64,000 nucleotides of DNA from Trichobilharzia regenti. Lineage: Eukaryota > Platyhelminthes > Trematoda > Strigeidida > Schistosomatidae. Under the pieces are notes generated by a model. It was not told the origin of the DNA. It saw only the letters and a program-made list of their open reading frames with translations, and searched no databases. Shown here in pieces: positions 24,441 to 53,648 of the stretch. Location: NCBI GenBank assembly GCA_944472135.2, contig OX235265.1, positions 41,823,459-41,887,458 on the forward strand, in the 5' to 3' direction. Every line of letters starts with the position of its first letter. Within the stretch, counting starts at the first letter, position 1. The position numbers and the translations under genes are program-made.

Positions 24441-24599
24441 AAATAATCAGCTCTTCTCCTACTTGTATTTTACGGTGACACTATTTCTATTACTTTATAC
24501 TTTCTTACATTTTCGTCTTTATTGTTACTATTAATGCCAAAAACGTTGCTATTATCAGTTTTGTTTACGCATACTCTGTTATGCATTTTTTGTTATTAT

Positions 24600-25825
24600 T
24601 GAGCAAATTAGAGCGATACTGTACGAAATGCTGAGAATTCTAGGCTGCATCATAAGTGGTGTTTTAGAATATTATTGTTGAAGCGAATATATGGAGAGAC
24701 AGATGTGATGAAAACATCCAATTAACAACAACAAAAATAAGCAGAAATCACTATCATCAGGAGAGCTTCTCATGAGGTAAGCATTTTCCCTCATCCAGGG
24801 AGCATTGTTTCAGCCACCGACCGGTGATACAGATAAACATGTCAAAGCCAGGATGTGAAAGGCGTCATTAATCTAAAATCAGTTTGAAAATCTGCTACAC
24901 TAAGCATAAAGAACAAGATTTCGAATTTCAACATTAACGTCAAGTTAATCAGTGATTCTAAGTGTTCCAGATATTTTCAATTACTGGTTTTGTAGAGATT
25001 TTGTTTGATTGGTTGGAGGATTTCATCATGAGCTGAAATCAGTTGGAGAACCTGTAGACAATGATGGACAACCAGCTGTTTCATCCTAGTTTTGAACTCT
25101 TCGGTAACACGCACCCACCACAGGAGTTCGAACACAGGACCTTCTGGTCACAAGGCAAGCTCGTAGACCATTAACCCGCTGGGACCCAGTGTCCAGCCCA
25201 TGAATTCCAGCTTCGATCACTTCATAACATACCGCTTCCCTTTTTGAATGAGTTACTGCCTCACCTTCAACTTGCTGCACCCTACTAGTCACGGCTTCCA
25301 ACTAGAACTCCAGGTAACTGCCTATCTGAATAGGGCCAGTCGCTAGTGAGTATCAGATTAGTTTTCAAGTATTGGTTTTATAGGAATCTGGCATGTGCAC
25401 CACTATAAGCATTTCGATAGACTTCAAAATTTTATCGACAGCTGTCTTTGTTCTGTACTGAAGGTCAGATGGTTGGCTGGAAAGGATTAGCAACAAGGAA
25501 CTCTGACGAGTGACAAACCGACCGACAACCTATAGTCCATCAAATATTCCGAAGAAAATGAAGACGGATCAGACATACACTAAGAAGACCATTAAGTAAC
25601 ATCACTTGCCAAAACAACACATCGAGCGAAATTGGAGTAGGAAACGGCGGTTATGGAGTAAGCTCGAGGGCGACATGGAGGAAATTGTGTGACGGAGGAG
25701 ATTAGAGATTTTGGACAATCTTGAAGTCAGCTAAATGGGGTGGAAGAGAAGAGGATGGGATGAGGATGTGTCTCTGAATCTGTGTTTCACTCGGAACCTA
25801 CGGGAATTATATATATGGCTACTAC
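24600..25825 (+). mobile_element. RTE-clade RT fragment with a nested SINE
   Basis: The left part (24600-24955) and right part (25375-25825) are adjacent pieces of an RTE reverse-transcriptase 3' half. The left part has the CAACAACAACAAAAATAAGC linker and an AACGTCAAGTTAATC segment (from NVKSV). The right part resumes at TCTGGCATGTGCACC and runs to GGAACCTACGGGAATTAT. A minus-strand SINE lies between them. Confidence 0.7.
24962..25371 (-). repeat. SINE-like repeat nested in RTE (CTGATGA-GGACGAAAC family)
   Basis: The minus strand has a B-box-like TGTTCGAACTCC, then AAACTAGGATGAAACAGCTGG and the GATTTCAGCTCATGATGAAA block. A second short copy of the family's 3' end (TTTTCAAGTATTGGTTTTAT, plus strand) sits at about 25355-25375, so the insertion may be a partial tandem. 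Confidence 0.65.
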
Positions 25826-25829
25826 TTTA

Positions 25830-27140
25830 AGGTGATTAAAGCGTTGTGTAGAGAAAGATGGAATTCATGATGCTAAAAAGTAAATAAACATAAAACAATT
25901 TGTGTAAGAGTACAGGACACCATTAACATTAATAAAATATCAGAGTACTTTTACAGAATTCATTAAAGAGAGAAAAGTTACGTCTTCATAGCCTTGCTGA
26001 TTTTACACAGATACATTAATAAAAGTTAATAAGTTGATAGACAGACTAATTATTGTAGAAATTCAGATTTACAGAAATCGGATGAGAGTAAAACATTTTC
26101 TGAAGATGCAAAAGGACTACATAACTAACTATCTCGGTATTTTCATAAGAATTTCTACTAACAGAAAGTATGAGATAACTAAAATGAAAATAGGACAAGA
26201 TGAGGTGATGACTTGGTAACCTTGCAGAAAACCTTCACATGTTCATTGAAAAAGAAAAACGTAATTTCTTCTCATTCCTTGAATTGGATTTGAGTTCTCT
26301 AGTCAAGAACATTTTAGTGCTGAAGGGTAATAAGTTTGACTGACTTCACTTGTCTTTTTAATTGTTTTCAAGGACAACAAAGATAAATTACGAATAATAC
26401 AGATGTGGTATTATGATTTGTAAGTTTATTGGTATGTTAGGTCAGTGTTTCTTAGCAGTAAAATATGGTCAAAACGGCATAGAAACACGAATAAGCCCAT
26501 AATGCAGGCGACAATGAGAGAACGAAAAACAAGAAATAATGCAAGATTATTGACTAACAGAGTATCAAATAAGTATTTTCATCTGGATTCCTCTGAACTT
26601 TTCAAAAGGATGACTAACACGAAATACAGTGGAGGTACAGTTGTTCTCGTTCATGCTGCTTATCTGTTATTTTGACTACGGTGAGATATTTGTTTAGTCG
26701 TTCCTCTTATTTTTTAGTGGAAGATGAACCTTCAAGGGGTCGGGTTGCTAACCAGATGCTTAACCCTCTTTCTCCCTTGGGTTTATTATCAGCCAAGAGT
26801 CAGTCGGGAATCGAATATGGACTAAATGAGATTTAGTTGGTGGGCATTCTATCAATGAACCGGCTTGGGATATGGTGGTTTTAAAGTTTGTTTCTTAAGG
26901 TTGTGTCCTGTAGTGAAGGTACCATTTAAAGAGCCGCGTAACTGGTAACAACTGATTTCAGTTCCTGTGATAAGGTTGTGCTACTCACTTTATTTAGTAA
27001 CAAAATGTTTACCACTTATAACTGCCATCTTTAGAGGTCATTCCTTCCAAAGAAGGTGGTGAAATTTCGTCACTTTAGATAGTTCTGATTTCTTTGATGC
27101 TATTGAAGTATGATATAGGAATAAACCTCCAAAGTATGTG
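25830..27140. other. No gene recognised
   Basis: An AT-rich region with no recognisable gene. Near 26750-26880 a segment with GGGAATCGAATATGG and CTATCAATGAACCGG looks like an old minus-strand tRNA-like repeat. Confidence 0.35.
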
Positions 27141-27164
27141 GCTAAAAACTGTAAATTTTTGTGA

Positions 27165-27795
27165 GAAACAGAATTTTCAAAAGAATGGGCACTGAACAAA
27201 GAGTACTCTTTTCGATAACTTCATCATCAGGCTCTACAATTATATATACACTATAGTGAATGAGTGAATTAGTGTTACGAACAACATTAATGTTGTTTAA
27301 ATAACATCGAACCAATAATATTGATAGATTACAGTTCAACATAAAATAAGCTGAATGTCAGAAAAATTAGGAAAGATGATATTACAAATTCATGGATTTA
27401 TAGTCTCGACTGAAGGCCAGCTAGGGCAGTAGTAGGGACTGGCTGGCTGTATTTGCTTCTTTTGAACACAGAGCACTGGTTGTGTTGAGACGAATTGCAA
27501 TAGCCTCTGCTGTTTGGAGCATTTGATGCTTCGATGATTTTGGTGACTTATTAGGCACCCAGTAGATGATGATCGGGGAGGGTTCTTCCACGCTGGCTGG
27601 CTTTGTGGGCGGTTTCCACCAGATGGTCCAATATCGAATTGTTAACGGTTTTCACCACACCTTTACTTAGCCATAGTGGGAGATGTTCTCGAGCACGAAA
27701 AATCAAGTTTCTAGAGCAATGGCCAATATAACTTGCCCCACAAGCGCAGTTGAATTGATAGAAACAATTTGAGGTGGCTAGTCTAGGTACTTCAG
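27165..27795 (-). mobile_element. PLE 3' end (GIY-YIG start and tail)
   Basis: The minus strand gives a GIY-YIG endonuclease start (CFYQFNCACGASYIG-like), the RAREHLPLWLSKGVVKTVN stretch, and the tail shared with 8000-8500 and 12400-11860, ending near 27175. The RT part is absent. Confidence 0.75.
27194..27234 (-). ncRNA. Hammerhead-like motif in PLE tail
   Basis: The third copy of the motif described at 8427-8467, with the same GAGC, CTGATGA, GAAA and AAGAGTACTCTT blocks. Confidence 0.5.
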
Positions 27796-27799
27796 GAAG

Positions 27800-28415
27800 A
27801 ATTTATGGTGACTTGTTTTCTCTAAAAATCAGAAAATCGAGTAAAAATCTCTCATAATACGGCACAACCGTTTATATGCATTAAATTACAAACTTACTTT
27901 ATGCACCTAACAATTTACATGTGGATTCCAGATCAATTGTTAGATATTTGCATAGTCGTTGTTCATCATAAAGACCTTAGGCTAGATCTACTGAAGAGAT
28001 GAGTGGAAACAGCGTTTCTGTGTCATAAAAACTAGTGCAAAACCGATTTCTAATACACTTAAGTCCCCAATTGTTTTCCTTAGTTACTTTTAGTTTATAA
28101 TTAAAACTGTGTTCATCTCATCCTAAATGTTACAGAATGTAATACGCCGAATGTCTTGACATTTCATACATAACTTTATAACAACCTATGTGTTCAACAA
28201 TGTAGGAAGGGGAAAACAACTTTTTATAGTGTAAATTAGTTAAATTTGTTTCATTTAGGGCAATATTACAAAAAACATGACTTATTTTAGTTCTGATAAA
28301 GAAAGTGACTGCAGGTGGGGAACGGTTTTAAACTAGAGAGTATTGGACAGTTGTTTCAATTTTGTTTAGGACTCTTCCACGGGACGTAGTACTATTGATC
28401 CCAATAGGAAGTGAG
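27800..28415. other. No gene recognised
   Basis: AT-rich spacer. Confidence 0.35.
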
Positions 28416-28419
28416 AAAT

Positions 28420-28740
28420 TGTGGTCGGTGGGGTTCACTAAGTTTGACGTGAGGACAGATCAGCACCAATGACACTTCCAGGTAGTGATGAATCGGCAGA
28501 AGTTAGAATTCATAGGCCACTGAACCCTGGCTAAATGATATATGAGTTGGCCATGTAACCTGAAGGTCCTTAGTTCAATCCCTATAAGGGTCATGGGTGC
28601 GTCAGGCTGGAGACTCTCAAACAAGTAGAAAACAGCTCTCTAGTACTCCCACGTTTACAATGGCACTCTATGTGAAGTCAATTCATCATCAAAATTAAAA
28701 TTAATCAAGTTTCTGGAAACCAACACTTGAAAATGACTCA
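28420..28740 (+). repeat. SINE-like repeat, diverged (CTGATGA-GGACGAAAC family)
   Basis: Shares GAATCGGCAGAAGTTAGAAT, a B-box-like TAGTTCAATCC and the AAACAGCTCTCTAGTACTCC block with the copy at 19610, and ends ACCAACACTTGAAAATG. Confidence 0.6.
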
Positions 28741-28744
28741 TTCG

Positions 28745-29735
28745 AATTCAATAATCAATAGTTGAATAGAATCTTAACTGTTACAAGACTAAAACAAAAA
28801 ATCTTTCATTCAATGAACATAATAATAATATACAATATAGGCTGCAAAGAGTCATAGTTTTAAATTTGTTTACAGATTAAGTTAACAGTTAAAATAATGA
28901 GGTTTAAGAAGATCACTTGTAGGTCGATCAAAAAAAATAAAAAATCATAAGAGTAATTAAGTAATCAGAGCAATTAGCATTATCAATTAGGTCACACTAT
29001 TATGACAAGGTGATAGAGATAAATTTTATTTATAGGTACACACGTGAGTAAACGCAATGGTAAATAAAAAAACCATTGATAAGATAGAACTGTGTTTATC
29101 TTTATTCTAAGATAAAATCAAAGAAAATGTATAAAAAGGTTTAATCATTAGCTGGACATATTAAATGAAGTCATTTGTTTAAAGCAACTGAATATTATTC
29201 AAGGTTATATAGTCATTTAAAATCTTTACAGTACATATTAGTTGTAAACAATAGTTGTAAGTCTTTGATTACACAAATACAATAATACAAATTAGTATAC
29301 TTTAAATCAGTAATTTCGATTCCTTATTAACCTACAGTTTATTAGCTACATTAGATCTCAGTGAAACAAAAATGTTCTTCATTTAAGATTTAGTGATAAT
29401 GGAATCAGAAATGAAAATTTGAAGCTCATTTCTGATTAAAAATAGATTGATTACTCTGAGGTGTTGTTACTCTGTTTGATGATTACTTCAAAGATAAATT
29501 ATAAAAGAATAACAATTTAGTGTCGGAAGAAATACCATGTGATGTGTGTGTGTAATTCAATTTTAATTTTAAATTTGTAAACTTAAATATGTACTAAAAG
29601 TAGCCCTTGTCAAGAATTGTCATATTTTCTAGGCTGATTTTTAGAATGCAAAACAATGGTGCAGTTTTCAACTCACGTAAGATGTATAGATAAATGATTG
29701 CCCTACAAATATTTGTGATTTAATTATTCCCTTAG
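28745..29735. other. Very AT-rich spacer, no gene
   Basis: No element or gene recognised. Confidence 0.4.
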
Positions 29736-29739
29736 GTTT

Positions 29740-30565
29740 CCGAGTGGTACATAGGATTCTCAGCAGTACGCTTCCATTTCATCCTGTTTTCTGAAGTGAT
29801 CTTTAGCTGGCTGGCCCTACGACTGCTCATAAGCTCTCGTCTCTAAACATGATTTGCTTTCCTGAATCCAGATTGCTCCAGGCAGAGTTTTGCATCTAGA
29901 GCATCTATCAGTCTCTCAAAAATGACGCAGCTGTAGTATATTTTGGTGTGTCCATCAGGTGAAGTCTATGTTGCCTTGTGTATATCCTTGCGCTTGTACA
30001 CACTGCCTCCAATAACTGAATCATTGAAAGTACAGAAGTTTGTGAAGAGTTCTACATTGTCATTCATTTCTGCGACAGAATATTGACCCATTATGAATTC
30101 TTTTGCTGTATTCTCCGTTCCGAGTTTAGCATTCATATCACCCATTAGAGGATTTTGATGTCTCTATCTGTAGTCTCATCCATTACTGTTTGCAGTTGTC
30201 TATAGAAATCTTCCATCTTACCTTCTTCTGAGTTGTTTTTAGGTGAGTAACAATCGATGATTGCAAATTTCCTTCTTTTTGAGTTGAGTCTTACTGTCAT
30301 GATCCTGGAGAAGATTGATTTCCACTGCATAACAGTTTTGGTTGATATTCGTGATACCGTGATAGCCACTCTCTCACAATGCAGCTATCCTCTCTGCTGC
30401 GTGAACATGGTGGATTAACGACTCTACAGTTAACAATTAGGTGAGTCCAGTTCCACTTCATCTGCTTTCATAGATTCCAAGCACTTCTATACCGTAACCT
30501 CTTATCTCTTTGACAGTGTGAACACCTTTTCCAGCGGCCTTCGAAAATCGGGCAGACATTTAATT
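29740..30565 (-). mobile_element. RTE-clade element, endonuclease part with internal deletion
   Basis: The minus strand encodes an apurinic-type endonuclease middle part: RLNSKRRKFAIIDCYSP, EDFYRQLQTVMDETTD, then beyond the stop-free frame GDMNAKL and KDIHKAT-TSPDGHT. It then jumps to an RT scrap (FERLIDALDAKLCLEQSGF) and the RTE 3' tail near 29745. Most of the RT is deleted and frames are broken. Confidence 0.75.
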
Positions 30566-30569
30566 TCCC

Positions 30570-31145
30570 CATGTTTATTTTTGCTTTTATAGAGAGATGA
30601 CACAGAGTTTGACTGACTTCCCGAAGGCTTTTTTCAATTTGCATCATTCCAAATGTCTGATTCCAGCGAATTACAGGTTCCTTTTTTATTTCTTTTCTGT
30701 GTATAATTTACTAGCGGATTCTAAGCCCGACGCAAAGAGAGAAGGTTGGGTGTGGGACTGGAGGCTTTTCACCAGGAAATCCACCTAGTCGCTACAGAAG
30801 CTTCAACGCACAGACTGATTTACTAGACGGCACTTATGTGATTATCTAAAATATCCAATATAAAAAGGAATGTATTGTTGTAGTGGTGTTACTATTATTT
30901 GTAGTCAAGCTGTCTAAGTTACTTGATTCAACTCTACGAAAGATGAAAGTAACTTGTGAAACGATAATAAACATTTTCAAAAAATTTAGTGGCAGTAAAA
31001 TGCTTCTTTTCTTAACGCCATTTATAATGATAGGCAGGTCATATATTGCGATCTGATTACCCTGTGAAGTGAAGTTTCACCTGACACTGTGTAATTTTAA
31101 AATGATCCAAATCCTTCCAGTGTCGGCAAGCACGTAAAATGATTA
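30570..31145. other. No firm gene; SINE-like scrap
   Basis: Around 30718-30810 a GAAGGTTGGGTGTGGGACTG and GCTACAGAAGCTTCAACGC segment resembles a decayed type 2 SINE body. No coding signal. Confidence 0.35.
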
Positions 31146-31279
31146 TTACAGAAGGGTAAATCTATGGCTGTGACATCAAGTGTTTCCTTGCCCAGCTGAG
31201 TGATCACCTTGTAATCGGAAAGTCCTAAATCCGAACCCCAGTGGATGTGTAGTACTGTAGAGTGTCAAACAAAGCTGAA

Positions 31280-31581
31280 CCATATGATAGAGAAGATTTG
31301 TAGTTCAGGTGGATAATTTTGGTGTGGTTGTGTTCTCTGAGCTGGGTGGTCAATTTGCGAAGCTTTCATCACCCTAATGAGTGACATCTTCAGCGCATAC
31401 TTCAATTTGCTGAAGTGAGCTGTTAGATTTCTCCACGAGTTTATTAATCATCTCTCCTAGTCGGTGACCTTGGACGTGATTGTTTGTTTTTGTGTGTTTT
31501 CACACCTTCTAGGTTACTTGTATTGGAACTGAAACAATCAATTCCACCCACCAACCAGCTCAGAGGACACAACCACACTAG
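31280..31581. mobile_element. Short inverted PLE pair
   Basis: 31319-31351 and 31547-31580 are inverted copies of one PLE 3' terminus (GTGTGGTTGTGTTCTCTGAG on one side). Both 3' ends face outward. The left arm is longer and contains the hammerhead-like core at 31339-31393. Homologous to the outer ends of the pair at 37069-39122. Confidence 0.7.
31339..31393 (-). ncRNA. Hammerhead-like core in PLE tail, covarying stem II
   Basis: The minus strand reads CTGAAGA, a stem GTCAC/GGTGAT, GAAA, then AGCT...AGCTC as stem III. Compared with the 37-39 kb copies (GTCGTC/GACGAT) one stem II pair changes from G-C to A-T on both sides. I see no good stem I. Confidence 0.5.
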
Positions 31582-31837
31582 AAAGCTGAAACAGCTTTCT
31601 AGTGATCCCATGTTTTTCAGTGGTTCTCTAACTGATGCCAGCTTGTGTAAATGAGAGGAAGTTCCAGTCTGCATTAGCTCTTCGCCCTACTGAATTACAG
31701 TTTCGCCGAACAAATTCTTCCAGTTTGAGTGCTTCTTTTAGTCAGAGAAATATATACTTTTTACACCTGTGTCATAACAGTATTACACTCAAAAAAACCA
31801 AACAACGGAAATCTGATAAGTGGGGGTAAATTATCAT

Positions 31838-32162
31838 GTTTAACACTATTAGATAGTCGGAGGGGAACAACATAAAAGCCCTGAACCTAGCTTTTAGTGC
31901 CTATTAACCCTCATCAGCATAATGTTTATGTTGAAGATTCAATCAACCTGTCAGACACGTTAACATGAAGCTACTAAATGAAATCTACACCTCTGACTGC
32001 GACATTGGGTGACTCAGGTTCGAGTCTCAGAAGGGATATGTGTTCCTTCAAGACTGAAGATGCGCCTTACTGACGAGTTCTAATGAACATGAAACCTAAG
32101 TTCAAGACTTCATGCTTTCAGATGCTGCCAACCATCTAACAAAAATCCGAACTGTACTTTTA
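31838..32162. repeat. Second inverted dimer of the tRNA-like repeat
   Basis: A minus-oriented piece (about 31838-31950) and a plus-oriented piece (about 31975-32162) face each other. The plus arm shows CTCTGACTGCGACATTGGGT, a clean B box (CAGGTTCGAGTCTC) and TGACGAGTTCTAATGAACAT. Same family and geometry as 18432-19065. Confidence 0.6.
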
Positions 32163-32169
32163 TGACGAG

Positions 32170-32960
32170 TCAAGCAGCCAGCTAACCCCTTAGCCATCTT
32201 CACATTGATGGAATGACATTAGTAACTCCCTAGTGTCCAGCCAAATAATTAGACTTCGTAAAGAGAAGAGATAATTTTTTAAGCCTTCAGTATCTATTTT
32301 ATTAAATTTCATAAATATCTTGCTAACTTATTCGTTTCAAAGGTTTTTATGAATATTATTAGTGTTACAATGTGACAAACATCGCCTTCCCCTGGGTTGG
32401 AATCTTATCGCATAATCGCTTAATCTACTGATTACAATCCTTTGTATTCATTATGTGCTGAAGTCAAGTTTACACGCTTCATTGTCTGAAAAACTTCACA
32501 GCACATTATTAGCCTGCATACACTCGGTATTGAATTCTCCGACTGCATTAAGCATTCAATGAGAAAGAAAGTCATACACAATAATTATGCGCAATATATT
32601 TTATCAATATTATATATATATATATTATTTGTGTACAGCGAGCTATTTCAGCTCATGTGCAACAAGATATGAAGCGAAAAATAATAAAATAATAGACGAA
32701 AAACCAACAACAAAGCAAAGCATAATACCAGTGTAGTAATGAAATTTATACATGCGTAGCTTAATGTTATTTGAGAATGCATAGAAAAATGTGTACAGTG
32801 AACATAAAAAAGAGTAGAAGTTATTTAAGAAATAATGTTATGTAACAACAATTAATAATATCACTAATATATATATATATGCGTATGCTGAACTCTTCAG
32901 TTTTGTTTGTGAGTGGGTGTGCCTGTGTGTGTGGGGGTGCGTGTGGGTGTTTTGCAATTG
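32170..32960. other. Intergenic AT-rich DNA downstream of the kinase gene
   Basis: No gene recognised. Short AT runs occur near 32610-32626 and 32867-32880, and a GT/GGGTGT-rich stretch lies near 32905-32950, just past the kinase stop codon. Confidence 0.4.
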
Positions 32961-32972
32961 TTTTATTGTTTA

Positions 32973-49819
<16,847 letters not shown>

Positions 49820-52495
49820 GTGGAACAGTAATTAGTCACACAATCTAAAATCCCGAACTATCTTGGCCTTCAAAGATAGCGCATTTTAACAACTATATCA
49901 TCATACTATTAAATTGGCAAAAGCTTATTACAATAGTTGTATTTATTGTTTTTTCAAAAAAAGTTAAACTCTGACAGCCTCACTATCCACTTTACACTCA
50001 TCATGAGAAACTAATCAGAGTTAAGGAACAAAAAAGTGACAAAAGTTTTGCAAGATTGGCTCCTATTAGTTACCTCGTGTCTCAAAAGTGAATTTTAAAG
50101 TTACCTAAAACCCAAAATTATTTCTAGATGATAGCAGTGCCCACGAATTCATGATGTCTTTCAGACTGTCCACTGATGCTACAGAAGTTCATATGTAAGA
50201 GTCGAAATAGGTCACCTTTCCAGTTTAGTCTCATGCTATGATGCATTTTTCTCTACTTTGTGTCAAAGAAGTGTGCTTGTGACAAGAGTTATGGTAGCGG
50301 TGTTCTCAAAATGTGCATTATTTGTACCTCAACATTGCATCGGTTGGTTTCAGTAGTAGATTGGGAGTGAGTTGTACAGTCGTGGTGAAATAACAGTGGC
50401 AGCATTAATTATGTCTAAACCACACAAAACAACTGGCTACCAAGCCCTACGGTTGTTGTCGAGAGATGCTTGAAGAATAAAGCAGGTCACTTTAATCAGC
50501 TAATTCCCTGCAGTATTTTGACACGTCGTAATATTACTAGTGCTAGTAAATAGTTTTCCTTGCAATCTTTATGCGCCTTTGTTATGATGCACAATTTGAG
50601 ACGCGAGGCAGTTAATAACCACTAAAAATATGACGGATGCAGCACGAGATTTTGCACTAGAAGTTCTAGATTAGAGCGGCAAACTTTAAAATAAATTTTT
50701 GGTCATAAATACAGGCGGTACAAAAGGCCTTAGTTATATGCATTTTAAGCATTTTGAAAGCTAAAAACCAACTACATAAATTACCTGGAGAGTGATGAAA
50801 CCAATCTTTCTATTCTATAAGGGCTATACTTAATATCCTATTTATTCCATGTGTCTTTTGCAGTTCTCCTTTCTTAGAAAACATTACTTCACTCTCAAAA
50901 TCAACATCATAAGCGAGATTTTAGAGTGAATGCAAGATGTTTCACGCGCGATTCTGTTTCAGCTGAAATCTATTTGTAGCTGCTACAGTTCTTTCTTATC
51001 ACTTTTTCTCCCATGATCATCTTTTGAGTAGGATTCATTCATGTGCTGTGGATTCGTCACCTACTTAACATGACTTCTGTTTGGGTGGAATAGTTTTCTT
51101 GTAGCGGGCCATATGGCATGCATTTGTACCCCGAAAAACTGCATGGCTTTCATCTGGGCAACTGGGTCTTTTGTTTAAATTACAAGAAGCTATTAAAGGG
51201 GGGTTGTCATAATAATATTAGGTTATTCACATAAATTAAGCATTCATACGATTGCAATAGATCCATTCATCAAAGTTTTCACTTGTTTTGAGGTGTAAAA
51301 AGGATTACTAGTATGAAAAATGTCGTGAAAGTGAGCTAGACTTGCAGAAATAGAACCATATTATTCAATCACAATTTACAGTTGATAGCAAAATATGTTT
51401 TACATGTACGCTGGAGATTATACATACACTTGATAAATGTTAATCCCAATAGTATAGTTCCTGTTGGTTGGAAATATCTATCCCGATTGGTTGATGATCC
51501 GACAGAAACCAAGGTGAGACAAAAGATGGTGAACTGATCACACAATCACAATGTGCTTGGGAAATATTATGTTCACATGGTAACTCCATTACAAGATAAA
51601 CCACATGATTCTTGAGGAAGGTAACATACTGTATTTTGCAGGCTCCCATCAAAACGTTAAACCGAAGGGTCAGTACGCAAGCGTTGACTGACACGGAAAG
51701 CAGAGGGCTAATATTGTGATGTTGTGGACTGTTGCTTTGAAATATATACTAAGGTGATTGTGTAAATTAATCAGCTCATACCACTCGGCTGCGTTCAAGA
51801 GAGAGCCCACGCCTAGGTGTTGAAATTCAGGATTTCACCCATTTTCTATGGAAGTCATTCACTTTCAGGAGCCGAAACGAAAGACAGTGCTTTCTAACAG
51901 AAGGTGGTTCGCATATGTGTCGACAGTCAGGTCTGTTGACTGACCGCCTACGCACTCCCACACTTAAAATGCTGGGCCCATCTGAGATTCCTCTCTGTCA
52001 TGCTCTATTTTGCGCTTGCCTCTCATCCGCATGCATCCTCTTTTACTTTAATGATTTACTTTCATTCAAATTAGTTGTGGTATGAATGAGTACTCTTAGT
52101 AAGCAACCTTTTAACTTAGGGAAAGAAGAAAAACTCCTAGAATGGGCAGCTTATTCAAGGACTACTTTTTCAAACGCAAGGAAGCTATGACGGATAGACA
52201 AGGGGGATATATGAAATAATCAAACAACATGGTTAGTCTTTCTGTGTGGATATACTGGCAAAGGACTGTTAACTACAGTACATGCCCAATAGGTTTCATT
52301 TAGCTTCATATAATCAGATTTACAGAGTATTTATTGATACCCGAGACTTACACTGTAGTGGAGGAAGTAAATTAATTTGACAATCAGCTATTAGATTCAT
52401 GAAGGGTGAAGCAGGAGATAAAGTGGAATTAGTTTCGAAAGCGGAGATGACGTGGCTACAAGCAGTATATCCCATATAGATGTAAAGCAACTGTC
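49820..52495. other. Region upstream of the kinase gene
   Basis: No exon, repeat or RNA gene recognised. It must hold the kinase promoter and, if the 53 kb exons belong to a plus-strand gene, possibly that gene's 5' exons. The minus-strand frame 51440-51694 has no recognisable motif. Confidence 0.4.
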
Positions 52496-52500
52496 ACAGT

Positions 52501-52723
52501 GTGCGCATCGGCGACACAGTGGTTAGGGCGCTCACCAATCATGCACACGGTCCGGGGTTCGATTGCCGCCGACGCACTCCTTTACCTCGCTAGCCAAAAA
52601 TAATGCTGCTAGAGAGGAAAGGTTGGGCACGAGGCTAGCAACCCCATCCTATTAAATAAACACTGCCACGCCACTAGCTTGAAGCCCTATGTTCTACTGG
52701 GAACGTGAAGGAAAAATTATTAT
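52501..52723 (+). repeat. tRNA-head SINE, body type 2
   Basis: GTGCGCATCGGCGACACAGT head, B box GGGGTTCGATTGC, GCCGACGCAC closing, type 2 body and GGGAACGTGAAGGAAAAATT end. Confidence 0.8.
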
Positions 52724-53046
52724 GTCACAGTGGGGAGTTACCCTCAGATTCGGATTGGGGGCATTTTGAGGTGGGTTGACTAATCAAAGATACCAATCAA
52801 CTATAACAAAATTTAGCACAGTTTAGTGTCGTATTAATGACGATAAATAAATATGAAAATTCTGCTTGTTCTTTTAGTGTGTAGAGTGAAGAGAAATGCC
52901 CATCTGTGTAAGTCAGAGGGTTAGAAAACGACATCATTAGTTTTTAGCCGGTGGCAAAATATGTCAGGATATTTTCGAAGAAACATTTATTTAGCAGATG
53001 AGTAGGTTATCTTTACATACGGCTCCTTTTCCTTCCAGTTGGTAAG

Positions 53047-53150
53047 AAATTCCATATGTGCCCATACTTAGCAGTAAAGAAATCAGAACAAGACTTGATG
53101 CACAAAGAAAAGCGATGAAAGAGAACCTATTGCTGCGTAATTTGCAGTTG
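53047..53150 (+). CDS. Probable internal exon of an unidentified gene
   Basis: The frame reads KEIRTRLDAQRKAMKENLLL and RNLQLK after IPYVPILSS. An AG acceptor (GGTAAG) precedes and a GTAGTG donor follows. The sequence is basic, helical and charged like a real protein and unlike the surrounding translation. I cannot fit its phase cleanly to the next exon, so either an intermediate exon or a base error lies between. Confidence 0.5.
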
Positions 53151-53388
53151 AAGTAGTGGAGTAAACGTTGTTATTAGGAAAGTATACTCTTTTATCTGAG
53201 AAAATCGGGGTTAAGTCATTCACCTCTGAATCAAAGGCGTTTGAACTTGAGAATTGTGTAGAGATAGTTGCGGTGATCTTTCAGATTTGTTCTTTAAATT
53301 CTACCCACTAAACCAACTGTTGTAAACTTTATCGAAGGGGAACTTCGAATAATTATCCGTATTTTTCAATTTACTTCTTGTTTTAAAG

Positions 53389-53648
53389 ATCCCCATTTGT
53401 CTTGGTTACTAGATGGAAGACGCTTTGATGTGATGAAACCAAGATCTGTAAGGGTGAACCAGCAAATGCCGCTTCGTTATCTTCCTTCGCAAGAATACAG
53501 TCTGCATATACCCCCATGGGATCTCTTCAACGCAGAACGCTATCGTCAGTTAAAGGCGCGCAGTGTTTACGGAATTCAGAAGGGCTGGTTTGGTAGGCAG
53601 ATGGAATTAGACCCTCGAATGGCTCGTAAGGCTGCCCTCCTCTATTAA
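53389..53648 (+). CDS. Terminal exon of an unidentified gene
   Basis: After acceptor TTTTAAAG the frame gives DPHLSWLLDGRRFDVMKPRS, then QQMPLRYLPSQEYSLHIPPW, LFNAERYRQLKARSVYG and QKGWFGRQMELDPRMARKAA up to TAA at 53646. Composition (many R, W, P, Y) and local GC above the surroundings argue for coding. No transposon motif was seen. I do not recognise the family; a small mitochondrial or axonemal protein would fit such a basic, tryptophan-containing end, but that is a guess. Confidence 0.6.

Larger units (their letters stand above)
31150..31655 (+). repeat. SINE-like repeat split by an inverted PLE insert
   Basis: The left part (31150-31279) has the promoter side with a B-box-like AAATCCGAACCCCAG. 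The right part (31582-31655) resumes with GAAACAGCTTTCTAGTGATC and TCTCTAACTGATGCCAGC. The two parts belong to one repeat interrupted at 31280-31581, with AAAGCTGAA present at both junctions. Confidence 0.65.

Noticed and set aside
51440..51694. 84-codon minus-strand frame
   Set aside because: A LSDHQPIGID segment hints at an endonuclease SDH motif, but nothing around it supports a transposon or gene.
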